This document shows positions 35,096-46,612 of a stretch of 64,000 nt of DNA, in pieces (positions within the stretch are counted from its first letter, which is position 1; every line of letters starts with the position of its first letter). Location of the stretch: the NCBI RefSeq assembly GCF_018812025.1, contig NC_063051.1, positions 4,713,896 through 4,777,895 of the forward strand, read 5' to 3'. The stretch is from Megalobrama amblycephala (Eukaryota > Chordata > Actinopteri > Cypriniformes > Xenocyprididae). The translations under genes were made by a program, and so were the position numbers. The notes beneath the pieces were generated by a model, which saw only the letters and a program-made list of their open reading frames with translations, was not told the DNA's origin and did not search any database.

Positions 35096-35800
35096 TTTAA
35101 TCAGCAAGGATGCATTAAATTTATAAAGTGACAGCAAAGAATTTTTAAATTTTACAAAAAATTTCATTTTAAATAATTATGCCGTTCTTTTGAACTTTCT
35201 ATTCATCAAAGAATCCTGAAAAATCCCGTATCACGGTTTCCACAAACAAATTAAAGGGGACCTATAATGCCCCTTTTACAAGAAGCAATAAGTCTCTGGT
35301 GTCCCCAGTATGTGTCTGTGAAGTTTCAGCTAAAAATACCCCACAGCTCACTTATACCACTTTCCAAAAGAGGGCGGAGCTTTAACAGCTCACACTTCAG
35401 TTGCTCAACAACAACAAAGCTGGAGAATCTCACACAGCCAAAATATAAAAAAGAAAAGAAAATAAAAGTAAAAGAAAATATCTCCCTTTGCATTGAACTT
35501 TGAAACTTTACAAATGTTGTTTATGCTCAAACAGCAACATTACATACTAACTAAAGTTAAAAAAGTGAAATCATAATTAACCACCCCTTTAAGCAGCACA
35601 ACTGTTATCAAGATTGATAAGACATGTTATAAGAACAAAATATGAGCAGCAAATCAGCATATTAGAATGATTTCTGAAGGATCATGTGACACTGAAGACT
35701 GGAGTAATGATGCTGAAAATTTAGCTTTGCCAACACAGGAATAAATTACATTTTGAAATATATTTAAATAGAAAAGAGTTATTTTAAACTGCAATATTAT
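35093..35800. mobile_element. Cyprinid interspersed repeat (reverse orientation), split by a TTAA element
   Basis: Left part: CAGCAAGGATGCATTAAATTTATAAAGTGAC..CATCAAAGAATCCTGAAAAA..CACGGTTTCCACAAACAAATTAA. Right part from 35589: TTAAGCAGCACAACTGTTATCAAG..GCTGAAAATTTAGCTTTGCC. Removing 35255-35592 rejoins the family sequence exactly. Confidence 0.8.
35255..35588. mobile_element. TTAA-target element (AGGGGACCTATAATGCCCC end)
   Basis: Flanked by TTAA at 35251-35254 and 35589-35592. The left end AGGGGACCTATAATGCCCC and the internal AGTTTCAGCTAAAAATACCCCACAG are typical of a widespread fish Kolobok/piggyBac-type non-autonomous family. The right end (AACCACCCCT) is diverged. Non-coding. Confidence 0.75.
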
Positions 35801-36470
35801 TTCACAGCATTCTGCCCACTTAGAAACAGCATATTTTCCAAGACCTTATGAGAAAAGAGGTCTAAAAACGGAATTGAATGAAAGAAGTCATGCATTTGAC
35901 CCAACATACCATGTTAATGAAATGGCAAAAGTAATAAAATAAATAATAATAAAAAAGACCAGCATACGGGGTCAATGTGATTATGCTTACTAACATAATC
36001 AGTTTACAATTTGGACTATTTTTAGCATCAAAGAATTTGCCATCAAAGACCTGAAATCTAATCTAGAGTCTAGCTTTAAGTCAATGAAAATGAATGAAAG
36101 AAAAGCAGAGGTCCAGTGTGAAATGACCATTATTAGTTGTTCCTTGCAACTGATTTTCAGTACATTTTTTAACCTTCACGAGGGAATTTTTCCAAAACAT
36201 TTAATTCTTAATTCTTATCTACTGTGTGCTATGATTAAAGTGCTTCAGAGTGCAGACCTTTTTTGTATTCCTAAATTGATATATAGGTCTCAGCACCTAA
36301 TTAGCTGGTGAATGCTTTGATTCAAAACATTTAATTGAAATAATTTCTCAAATCATAATTATGGCTGTATAAATCAAATCAACATCAAAAATCTATAAAT
36401 AATAGTCTAGACCAAAACAATAAATGCTTTGCTGGAATGCACTTGAAATGATCGTCCAGTTGCAGTTTTA
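35801..36470. other. SHQ1 intron, no feature recognised
   Basis: AT-rich, no exon or inverted ends. The 75-aa frame at 36084-36311 is not convincing. Confidence 0.4.
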
Positions 36471-36475
36471 GTTAA

Positions 36476-37266
36476 AGGGTTAGTTCACCCAAAAATGAAA
36501 ATAATGTCATTTATTACTCACCCTCATGCCGTTCCACACCCGTAAAACCTTCGTTAATCTTCGGAACCCAAATTAAGACATTTTTGTTGAAATCCGATGG
36601 CTCAGTGAGGCCTCCATAGCCAGCAATGACACTTCCTCTCTCAAGATCCATTAATGTACTAAAAACATATTTAAATCAGTTCATGTGAGTACAGTGGTGC
36701 AATATTAATATTATAAAACGACGAGAATATTTTTGGTGCGCCAAAAAAACAAAATAACGACTTATATAGTGATGACTGATTTCAAAACACTGCTTTAGGA
36801 AGCTTCGGAGCATAATAAATCAGCGTGTCGAATCATGATTCAGATCGTGTGGCAAACTGCCAAACGGCTGAAATCACTTGACTTTGGCGCTCCGCTCCGA
36901 ACCGCTGATTTGACATGCTGAATCATTACACTCCGAAGATTCCTGAAGGAGTGTTTTGAAATCGGCCATCACTATATAACTCGTTATTTTGGTTTTTTTG
37001 GCGCACCAAAAATATTCTCATCGCTTTATAATATTAATATTGAACCACTGCACTCACATGAACCGATTTAAATATGTTTTTAGTACCTTTATGGATCTTG
37101 AGAGAGGAAATGTCATTGCTGGCTATGCAGGCCTCACTGAGTCATTGGATTTCAACAGAAATATCTTAATTTGTGTTCTGAAGATAAACAAAGGTCTTAC
37201 GGGTGTGGAACGGCATGAGGGTGAGTAATAAATGACAGAATTTTCATTTTTGGGTGAACTAACCCT
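36476..37266. mobile_element. Complete palindromic TTAA element (AGGGTTAGTTCACCC ends)
   Basis: TTAA at 36472-36475 and 37267-37270. The ends AGGGTTAGTTCACCC and GGGTGAACTAACCCT are perfect inverted repeats, and the arms pair almost throughout (TGGTGCGCCAAAAAAACAAAATAACG against CGTTATTTTGG..TTGGCGCACCAA). It is the best-preserved copy of this family in the window. The 79-aa frame inside it is a by-product. Confidence 0.85.
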
Positions 37267-37270
37267 TTAA

Positions 37271-39168
37271 TGGGAGTGTTTTATTCATGTTCAGTTGTTT
37301 TCCTAAAAAACACTTCTTATTAACACCACCTGCTTCTGAGACAGTGAATACAGATATCTGACTGCCACAGGTCACTATAGTGTCAGCTGAGGCCCATAAC
37401 TATAATATTATTATGTATCAGATAACAGATAAAAAAAAAAAAAAGCCTTTTTCGGGACATTTTTGGTCCGACCCCTGGTTAATTTCTGACCCTGGACAAA
37501 GATAATTCTCTGAAAAGCACCAAGCACCATGTGCTCTCAGAAGAAGAAAGAAGGTCCATAAAACTATTAAGCACTTCCTGGAGTAATGTGGTTGGTGGAA
37601 GTCCCGTAGCAGTGGCGTCGGTGCTTCAAACATTTGCCATATTCGTTTTCTCCCCGTGGGAAGTCATTATTGAGTTAGGATTGTAGAGGCTTGTTTTCTC
37701 TGTCTCTATCTCTCCCTCTCCTCCTTCACTTCTGCGGTGAGAGAATGCACGCTTGCGGTGGAAACAAAGGCCCCTTTTGGGGCGAAGGATAATGTTGTAC
37801 ACAATTCAGTCATTACGACGGCACTGTTGTGGTTCGCCTTAATTAACCAAGAAGGGGCGGCTTTCAAGGTTGGGAGAAGGGGGAAATAAAAACAAGCCTG
37901 CCGCAACAAAGACACACTAGAGGCAGCTTGAGAAAATAGTGGAGACCTTTATGTCTAGAGAGAGATGGGGTGAACCTGCGGTGAATTACTCGTCTACTTT
38001 AAACAAAGCTCTCAGACTGCGTCTACATTAAGCTCTTAAGATATACAAACCAAGGACACATAAGGATGAAATGTACCTCTGCCTTTTCAATGAGATTAGT
38101 CTTAAAGAACATTTAAAATGGCATAAAATGGCATAAGACCAGATTATCACAGACTCATGAAGTCATTGAAACTAAGAAAATGATTCATTATAAGTATGAA
38201 CTGTGAGTTGTACACATTTCAGCCAAGTCCTAACCACATTAACCGTTTTATTTATCCAAAGTGACTGCATGAATGGTGCATTCTAGGTTTTGCAAATTGG
38301 TGGCATTGCTTGATTCAGTCTTTTGCATATTACAAGAGAGGATTCTGGGAACTGGAAGCACCATCACAGCTCAGACTGACAGTACAAGCCAAAGTGTTCA
38401 AATGCCGCTAAACCACACACCGAGAGTGAATATGATCCACTTATCTGTGTGAGCTCTAAGACCAGGATCACTTTCCTCACACCAGCGGGACACTTCAATC
38501 CTCCCTCTCTCTCTTTCTCTCCCTCTCGTATCTCAGAAGCGTGCTCAAGCAAGACTATGAGACTATGTCCTACAGAAAAAGGATAGTGTAAATGTGCAGA
38601 AAGGAATTTTCTGTCATAGGACACACAATGTAAGACTCTTGTCTAAATGTTTTAGTAAAATCTGTAAGTTAGTAATCGTAAGTTAAATCTGTATTTTATT
38701 TACAAAAGATTTATACGTAAAGAAGTGAACAATACATAGTATTAATGAAAAGTAATCTTTTCTTTATCTGGTATTTGTTATATTCATACTTTTCTACATA
38801 GTAATATGTACTCCCAGGGTGCGGTTTTCTGGGGGAAGATGAAGGGGATTTCCCCCCTCTCCTCTAAATATCCCTGCCTCTGCTGAATGATTTTTATCAG
38901 TGGTTGGGATAGAATGTATTGTCCCCTCAACAGTGATCAATGCTACTTCACCAATATACCATATAAAATATCTAAAATAAAGATACAAAGTAAAACGCTG
39001 CAACACGCACATTTAAAAAACAACAACAAAAAAAAAAAAAAAGGAAGTGCTTCTGCTCGTGTGATGAGAGATGACACTGCACGTTTAAATTAGTGTTTGA
39101 CAAATTTTTTCTCATAACAGCGGAAAGAACTTGAAATACATTTTTGTCACACAAATAAGAGTAAGACA
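37271..39168. other. SHQ1 intron, no gene seen
   Basis: 37440-38000 and 38340-38640 look unique, with CT-rich patches (37700-37722, 38502-38527) and A-runs (37429-37443, 39023-39041). No exon recognised. Confidence 0.4.
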
Positions 39169-39170
39169 TA

Positions 39171-40709
39171 CAGTGGGTACGGAAAGTATTCAGACCCCCT
39201 TAAATTTTTCACTCTTTGTTATATTGCAGCCATTTGCTAAAATCATTTAAGTTCATTTTTTTCCCTCATTAATGTACACACGGCACCCCATATTGACAGA
39301 AAAACACAGAATTGTTGACATTTTTGCAGATTTATTAAAAAAGAAAACCTGAAATATCACATGGTCCTAAGTATTCAGACCCTTTGCTGTGACACTCATA
39401 TATTTAACTCAGGTGCTGTCCATTTCTTCTGATCATCCTTGAGATGGTTCTACACCTTCATTTGAGTCCAGCTGTGTTTGATTATACTGATTGGACTTGA
39501 TTAGGAAAGCCACACACCTGTCTATATAAGACCTTACAGCTCACAGTGCATGTCAGAGCAAATGAGAATCATGAGGTCAAAGGAACTGCCTGAAGAGCTC
39601 AGAGACAGAATAGTGGCAAGGCACAGATCTGGCCAAGGTTACAAAAAAATGTCTGCTGCACTTAAGGTTCCTAAGAGCACAGTGGCCTCCATAATCCTTA
39701 AATAGAAGACGTTTGGGACGACCAGAACCCTTCCTAGAGCTGGCCGTTCGGCCAAACTGAGCTATCGGGGGAGAAGAGCCTTGGTGAGAGAGGTAAAGAA
39801 GAACCCAAAGATCACTGTGGCTGAGCTCCAGAGATGCAGTCGGGAGATGGGAGAAAGTTATAGAAAGTCAACCATCACTGCAGCCATCCACCAGTCGGGG
39901 CTTTATGGCAGAGTGGCCCGACGGAAGCCTCTCCTCAGTGCAAGACACATGAAAGCCCGCATGGAGTTTGCCAAGATGGTGAGAAATAAGATTCTCTGGT
40001 CTGATGAGACCAAAATAGAACTTTTTGGCCTTAATTCTAAGCGGTATGTGTGGAGAAAACCAGGCACTGCTCATCACCTGTCCAATACAGTCCCAACAGT
40101 GAAGCATGGTGGTGGCAGCATCACGCTGTGGGGGTGTTTTTCAGCTGCAGGGACAGGATGACTGGTTGCAATCGAGGAAAAGATGAATGCGGCCAAGTAC
40201 AGGGATATCCTGGACGAAAACCTTCTCCAGAGTGCTCAGGACCTCAGACTGGGCCGAAGGTTTACCTTCCAACAAGACAATGACCCTAAGCACCCAGCTA
40301 AAATAATGAAGGAGTGGCTTCACAACAACTCCGTGATTGTTCTTGAATGGCCCAGCCAGAGCCCTGACTTAAACCCAATTGAGCATCTCTGGAGAGACCT
40401 AAAAATGGCTGTCCACCAACGTTTACCATCCAACCTGACAGAACTGGAAAGGATCTGCAAGGAGGAATGGCAGAGGATCCCCAAATCCAGGTGTGAAAAA
40501 CTTGTTGCATCTTTCCCAAAAAGACTCATGGCTGTAGATCAAAAGGGTGCTTCTACTAAATACTGAGCAAGGGTCTGAATACTTAGGACCATGTGATATT
40601 TCAGTTTTTCTTTTTTAATAAATCTGCATTTAAATGATTTTAGCAAATGGCTGCAATATAACAAAGAGTGAAAAATTTAAGAGGGTCTGAATACTTTCCG
40701 CACCCACTG
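39171..40709 (+). mobile_element. Tc1-like transposon copy A, full length
   Basis: 1539 bp flanked by TA on both sides (39169-39170 and 40710-40711). Ends CAGTGGGTACGGAAAGTATT and AATACTTTCCGCACCCACTG. The left terminal region holds GTATTCAGACCC twice (about 39188 and 39371), and the mirrored pair is at the right end: the IR/DR layout of fish Tc1 elements. The right inner spacer is about 70 bp shorter. The transposase gene is annotated separately. Lies in the SHQ1 intron, opposite to SHQ1 transcription. Confidence 0.92.
39550..40566 (+). pseudogene. Tc1-like transposase, two nonsense codons
   Basis: A single frame from ATG at 39550 to TGA at 40564-40566, about 338 codons, the usual Tc1 length. 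N-terminal paired-like helix-turn-helix (SKELPEELRDRI, KVPKSTVASI), then the GRP/AT-hook-like region, then the DDE core: first Asp in [24 protein letters not shown], second Asp in FQQDNDPKH, and the Glu in NPIEHLW, with exactly 34 residues between the second Asp and the Glu (DD34E). Stops interrupt the frame: TAG at 39703-39705 (TGG Trp in copy B) and TGA at 40159-40161 (CGA Arg in copy B). All catalytic residues remain, but no full protein can be made. Confidence 0.93.
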
Positions 40710-40784
40710 TAATTCGAAATAATAATAAAAAAAAGAAAGTTTCAAAAACAATAATAATAATAAGAAGAATAAATATAAACATAT

Positions 40785-41555
40785 AATAATATGCACTCCT
40801 GAGTTTGGGTAAAAAAATGGCTAAACACTAAGCTTTTAATTGTCTTAATCACAAATTATTGGTCAGGAAATTAGCTAAATTTAAGCAAATGCACTACTTA
40901 AAAATCCATTGCAGTCTCAGAAGAACATCAAAAGAGAGAATGAAGTTCTTGGCAGAATATGTGAAGTTTGATTTGTGAATTGTGTGGAGTGATAAATCAC
41001 AATAAAATGATATGCACGGTGATGCTCCAGTGTTGTGTCTCTGAGAATCTGCTGAGAAGTACAAATGCATCTCTTGCACTGTGAAGCAGTGAAGAGGTGT
41101 CATTGTGTGGGGAGCCTTTTTAGCTGCTGGCAGTGGTGAGTTCACTGTGAAAAGTCTTTTAATGCTTTGGAGTACAGGAAAATATTGCAGAATGGCTTGC
41201 TAAGTCCATGAGGCTAATGTTTTGGCCTGGTCAGAGTCCAGATTTGAACCTTATAGTGAATATTTGGTCTCACATTAAATGTAACTGAACTGGGAGAAAT
41301 TTTTCGACTACTCATTAACTGTTTTAAGCCATTAACATTGAGTGGAACAACACTGACTCTTCTTCCTGTAAAAAGCTTTCTGCAAGCTAGGGAAGGCTAT
41401 TCTGTGCTAAGTTACTTTATCTACAGTATTTGTGTAATTCTTGCTAATTTCCTGACCAGTGATTTTTGATTAAAATGGTTAAGACCATTTAAAGACCACT
41501 AACTATTTTGCCATTTTTGGCTTGGCCCATTTTTACTGCCCAGAAGTGTACATGT
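40785..41555 (+). pseudogene. Degraded Tc1-like element with transposase relic
   Basis: Inverted outer sequences: GTCTTAATCAC..TTGGTCAGGAAATTAGC at about 40840-40875 against GCTAATTTCCTGACCAGTGATTTTTGATTAAAATGGTTAAGAC at 41436-41488. Inside, plus frames read WSDKS (first Asp), VIVWGAFLAAGSGEF and WPGQSPDLNLI (catalytic Glu replaced), with several stops and indels. Much older than copies A and B, and from a different Tc1 family, as its ends differ. Confidence 0.7.
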
Positions 41556-41749
41556 ACAATAATTTTTAACGTTATTTCAGCTTAAAAAATTGTCAAACAT
41601 TTCTGTATCTTCCCAAGTATAACTTCCATTATTATTATTATGCATATTTTGTTTTTTTGTTGAAGTCTAATCATTACTCAATTGTGATGATAAAACTATT
41701 TATAAAAAAATTTTACAAAAGTTTTTGCATTTTGGTTATCGAATACTTA

Positions 41750-42453
41750 TGCTGCGTTCACACCGAACACGTCTGGGGCGTCTGATTTACATGTTAAGTC
41801 AATGTAAACGCGCGTCTAGACGTCCTGCGGCGCGAATCGGCCTTTGGCGCGCGAATTGAGCGTTCACGCGCCTGACGCGTCTGTAAGCGAATTGAGCGTC
41901 TGAGTTGAAAAATCTGAACTTTGGCGAAAATTTGCGGTGTGTTAACCAATCAGGGACTCTGCTTTGGTAGTAACGTGTTTATGACGTGATCAGCGGTGGA
42001 GACCAGAACAAAAATAATAGTCGCTGTGTGTGGCCACCCTGAGCTCTATGATGTGTCATCATATTTTTATCGAGACAGGAATAAAAAGGACCTTGACTGG
42101 AAGAGGATAAGCGAAAAAATTGGACAAGCTGGTTAGTTGTAAAACACTTTGCATGATTTTAGCCGTTGATACTAGCCCACCTGCTCGCTAGCAAAAGCCG
42201 GCCGGCATAACAGAGTTAAATTGCCGCTAATGTTACTGGTTTCCAACTGACGAGATGATGTGTTTATTCAGAGGATCTGTGCAGAAAGAGATGGAAGCCC
42301 CTCCCATGATGCGAATTCGCGTCTGAACACACTTTGTTTAGATGCGCTAATAGAGCGAATTTGACGCATGTTTGACTTCAAAATGTTCAGCGTCCAACTA
42401 GATGCGTCTGACGCGAATTTGACGCCCCAGACGCGTTCGGTGTGAACGCAGCA
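41750..42453. mobile_element. Harbinger-like non-autonomous element
   Basis: 704 bp with ends TGCTGCGTTCACACCGAACA and TGTTCGG-type mirror (TTCGGTGTGAACGCAGCA), flanked by TTA (41747-41749 and 42454-42456). A 3-bp TTA/TAA duplication is typical of PIF/Harbinger. The arms are rich in GACGCG/CGCGTC words. The interior holds two exon remnants of a MADF-domain gene, listed separately, and no DDE transposase. Confidence 0.75.
41996..42297 (+). pseudogene. MADF-domain (Harbinger accessory protein) remnant
   Basis: Autonomous Harbinger elements carry a second gene for a MADF/Myb-like DNA-binding protein. Here 41996-42131 reads (V)ETRTK, IIVAVCGHPELYD, SSYFYRDRNKKDLDWKRI, EKIGQAG, the first two thirds of a MADF domain, and ends at a donor G|GTTAGT. 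After a 140-bp intron with acceptor TTTATTCAG, 42272-42297 continues in phase as EDLCRKRWK, the C-terminal MADF signature, and then homology stops at a deletion junction. The likely start codon reads GTG, and a TGA lies two codons before it (41987-41989 in frame). Not functional as it stands. Confidence 0.75.
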
Positions 42454-42456
42454 TTA

Positions 42457-43579
42457 CACATAAAAATAATTTGTATCATTATTGGTTATAAAAACAACAA
42501 ACACAAGTCTTAGTAAACCCCTATTATTCAGAAAATTTTAGTAGCAGAATACATCAATGTTAAGTGACAAATATACCTGCAGATATTTCTATGCTACGTG
42601 CCAAAATCTTCTAAACACACTATTAATTCCACTATTAATTCCTTTTTTCAATCAGCATGCAGTCATTAGACATTTTTCCCAAACAACACCAAAGCTGATC
42701 AGTATGATCAGAAGTAAACCTCTTGAATTGGACGTAAAGCTAGTGAAATGTCAGAGAACAAAACCAAAAAGGTCACGATCAAACTCAAAGCCATCCAAAC
42801 TGAAGTGACAGCAATCCTTAATAACCCAAACAGTGCTATTAACCCGCACACACACCAAACAGAGATATTTTAAGCCTGATTTCCCTCAGTGCTAGAGGGG
42901 GATTTCACAATTCACTTAGCTACTGAAGCAAGAAGCGAAAACAGAGTTTCCCACACCTCTTTACTCTGTCGTGATTTAACACTAACTGACAACAGTAACG
43001 TCCACTCTGGGGCAACTGACCACAAAGCTTTACGAAACCTCTGACCCATGTGGCCCCTGGAGGCCTCTTTACGCTCAAGCCAGGGGCTCGAGTCCCTGGA
43101 GAAAAACACTTGGCTGAGCGTCAATACTCTGACAATGTGTCGTTTCTCAATGTCAGAGAAAGCAACTTTCTCATCCTGTCAAAAGATAAACCCTTAAGCT
43201 CACCTTTAACAGGTTGCCATGGTTGCCGTTCGGAATCCGACTGACCCAATTAAGGAGTTTGAACACAAAGGGAAAATGGAAAGCAAGGCTCTGTCAGATA
43301 ACAGCTCCATTGCACTTAGTGAAACACAGTAAGTTCCACCTTATCTTCTATGTTTTCTAAACTGGCTGAAGAGTCGACTCACTGGAGTGATTCTGAATGC
43401 TGGATGGGAGGAGGAAGAAAAGATAAGAAAATGCCAGTGCTCTCAGTAGTCTGGCACCAAATCTCAGAGTACAGCATCAGCGGCACACATTGAAATGTGT
43501 AGCAGAATCTGCGCTGACCGTAATTGATTGGAGAGCTGCTATAAGGTGACTTTTGAAAAAGAGGACAACTGTATATTCT
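42457..43579. other. SHQ1 intron, unique-looking segment
   Basis: 42900-43500 has balanced composition and no repeat ends; frames at 42557-42808 and 43050-43244 are not recognisable. No exon assigned. Confidence 0.4.
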
Positions 43580-44223
43580 GGGCCCTGTTTACACCTGGTA
43601 TTAAGATGCACTTTAGTCGATCGGATCACAAGCGGACGACGCTAAATACAGGTGTAAACGGGGTCTAAAACGTTTTGAGCTTGTCCACTTTCAACCACTT
43701 CCAGAGGTAGTAGAAAACGTATTCAACTGGATTGCTTTCGTAATGCAAACGCTCATGTGGTCGAATGCGTTCGAAAGAGCGCAAAAGACCGCTTACTCTC
43801 TGCTTAAAGACCTAATGCGTAAACATTATGGGAAGCGCAGAATTTAAACTTTGTCGGCTGAAAATTCTAATTTGGTTTGAAGACGAAAAACATACCAAGC
43901 GCAATGTTCTCTCACCATTCCTGATTTCTAACACGCACTGTTTGCCGTAGTCTTGCAGCTAGAAACTTGCTCTCAGTGTTTTTCCGTAGTCTCTGGACGG
44001 GTTAAAATGTCCATTAGATCGAAAGATCTGAAAAAACCCATACATTTACTCGCCCATAGACCCCCCCCTCGAAGAAATCAGGACAGAAGTGGTTGAAAGT
44101 GGACAAAAGAGACTAAAATTATTTAAATATAGATTAAAATATCAGGTGTAAATGGGTATGCGTCTCCCTCGTCCACTTGTGATCCGATCGACCAAAACCT
44201 TAATACCAGGTGTAAACAGGGCC
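43580..44223. mobile_element. Inverted-repeat element (GGGCCCTGTTTACACCTGGTATTAA end)
   Basis: The left end GGCCCTGTTTACACCTGGTATTAA mirrors the right end TTAATACCAGGTGTAAACAGGGCC; GATCGGATCACAAG (43619) pairs with CTTGTGATCCGATCG (44177). About 640 bp, non-coding. The central part mentions GTGGTTGAAAGTGGACA against TGTCCACTTTCAACCAC. The target duplication is unclear, so the superfamily is not assigned. Confidence 0.75.
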
Positions 44224-45084
44224 TTGTGTGTTTTGCAAGCTTAGCTAATGTCCGTAGGCAAAATCTTCTATGAGTTTTCTTTTCATACAAATGAGTTGTA
44301 GTTTTGCAGCCTCTCTCTTGAGCACAGAGATCATTCCATACAAGATATTTGTTAATGCTGAATACATTCAAGATATTTGTAACTTCTGAATGCTTTTATG
44401 GTGCATTTTTTGACAGTCTGTTAAATGGAGAAAAAAAAAAAAAAAAAGCATGTGAAAAAAACTTTTTTGTGTGTTCCATGTAAAAACATAACAGCATGCA
44501 GGTTTTAAACACCCTGAGGATGAGTAACTCATTAGGGAACATCTGCAATAGCAGATGGATATGGGACAATTGTCTGACACTATTCCAACCATACATAAAA
44601 GGACTGAGGGATGGTGGCTAATCGTCAGGCATGTTGCCATCAGAATGTCAAATAATGATTCATGGAGCCGTGTCAGTCAAAATGCCAGAAAGAGGAGTGT
44701 CCAACTCAATCCACTTTTTTTCGCTGTTGATCGGAGGGCCAGTAAAAAGATTTAAATCACACTTGAAGTCTTTAAGACGTCATAAATTTGATCATGACAT
44801 TCTGGCAGTCTGGAAGACTTCAAGAGTGAGAAAGCTGGTCAGATTGCAGAGAGACACTATAAATCATCCCTCAGGGGCAGCAGTTATTAATCCCAGCATT
44901 CATCACAAGCAGCTGATCATGTCTGACTGCCGAAAAGAGATTTGAGGAGGAACTGCTGCCACAGATGAGACTGGATAACATCTATAATCCATAGATCTCA
45001 CAAAGGCTACGTTCACACAGTCAGGGGTGAATTTACTAAACAGTTGCACCACATTTCATGCCAAAAACCTGCAAGAACAGGATG
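44224..45084. other. SHQ1 intron, no gene seen
   Basis: The frames at 44555-44945 on the plus strand overlap and have Tc1-like flavour (MGQLSDTIPT, HGAVSV) without a usable motif; possibly an ancient transposon trace. An A-run lies at 44431-44449. Confidence 0.35.
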
Positions 45085-46612
45085 CAGAATGGATGGATGG
45101 ATGGATGGATGGAAATGTTAGAATTTCCATAAATCCATCCATTGTTATGCCGATTTCAAATTCAGTCCACTGACAGACAAATAAAACGAAAGCTGGATGG
45201 ATGGATTTCACATTCAAAATTTCCATCCATCCATTCATCCATCCGTCCATCATTCTTTTGATTTCAAATTCATCATTTCCATTCATCCATCGTTCTTTCG
45301 ATTTCAAATTCAGAATTTCCATCCACCATCCATCATTTTATCTATCTGTATGTCTGTGGATGGATGGATTTCACTTTCAGAATTTCCATCCATCCATCCA
45401 TCCATCCATCCATCCTTCTTTCTTTCAAATTTAGAATTTCCATCCGTCCATCCATCCATCCATCCATCCATCGTTCTTTCTATTTCAAATTCAGAATATT
45501 CATCCATCCATCATTCGATCTATCTGTTTGTCTATCCGTATAGATTTCAAATTCAATTTCCATCGATGGATGGATGGAAAATCTGAATGTTCCATCCATC
45601 CATCCATCCATCATTCTATCTATCTGTATGTCTGTGGATGGATGGATTTCAAATTTAGAATTTCCATCCATCCATCCATCCATCCATCCATCCATCCATC
45701 CATCCATCCATCCATCCATCGTTCTTTCTATTTCAAATTCAGAATATTCATCCATCCATCCATCATTCGATCTATCTGTTTGTCTATCCGTATGGATTTC
45801 AAATTCAATTTCCATCGATGGATGGATGGAAAATCTGAATGTTCCATCCATCCATCCATCCATCCATCCATCCATCCATCCATCCATCCATCCATCCATC
45901 TATCTATCTGTATGTCTGTGGATGGATGGATTTCAAATTTAGAATTTCCGTCCATCCATCCATCCATCCATCCATCCATCCATCCATCCATCCATCCATC
46001 CATCCATCCATCGTTCTTTCTATTTCAAATTCAGAATATTCATCCATCCATCCATCATTCGATCTATCTGTTTGTCTATCCGTATGGATTTCAAATTCAA
46101 TTTCCATCGATGGATGGATGGAAAATCTGAATGTTCCATCCATCCATCCATCCATCCATCCATCCATCCATCCATCCATCCATCCATCCATCTATCTATC
46201 TGTATGTCTGTGGATGGATGGATTTCAAATTTAGAATTTCCGTCTATCCATCGTTCTTTCGATTTCAAATTCAGAATTTCCATCCATCCACCTATCCATC
46301 ATTCTATCTATCTGTATGTCTGTGGATGGATGGATTTCAAATTTAGAATTTCCGTCCATCCATCCATCCATCCATCCATCCATCCATCCATCCATCCATC
46401 CATCGTTCTTTCTATTTCAAATTCAGAATATTCATCCATTCATCCACCCATCCATCATTCGATCTATCAGTTTGTCTATCCGTATGGATTTCAAATTCAA
46501 TTTCCATCGATGGATGGATGGAAAATCTGAATTCCATCCATCCATCCATCCATCCATCCATCCATCCATCCATCCATCCATCCATCCATCGTTTTATCTG
46601 TGGATGGAATGG
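45085..46612. repeat. Compound TCCA/TGGA satellite with higher-order units
   Basis: About 1.5 kb. Runs of CCAT repeats alternate with a spacer of about 25 bp (TTTCAAATTCAGAATTTCC and variants), a TATCTATCTGTATGTCTGTGG spacer, and short runs of the opposite-strand form GATGGATGGATGG. A larger unit of about 290-390 bp, marked by ATTTCAAATTCAGAATATTC, recurs at about 45483, 45730, 46023 and 46420. Long frames reading His-Pro-Ser-Ile or Met-Asp-Gly-Trp repeats on either strand are artefacts of the 4-bp period. In the SHQ1 intron. Confidence 0.93.

Noticed and set aside
39868..40529. Minus-strand frames over the Tc1-like element, repeated at 62155-62610
   Set aside because: Antisense shadows of the transposase gene; present in both copies because the copies are nearly identical.
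45085..46612. Possible CRISPR-like alternation of repeats and spacers
   Set aside because: The spacers are themselves repeated, the context is a vertebrate intron, and the core is a simple tetranucleotide.
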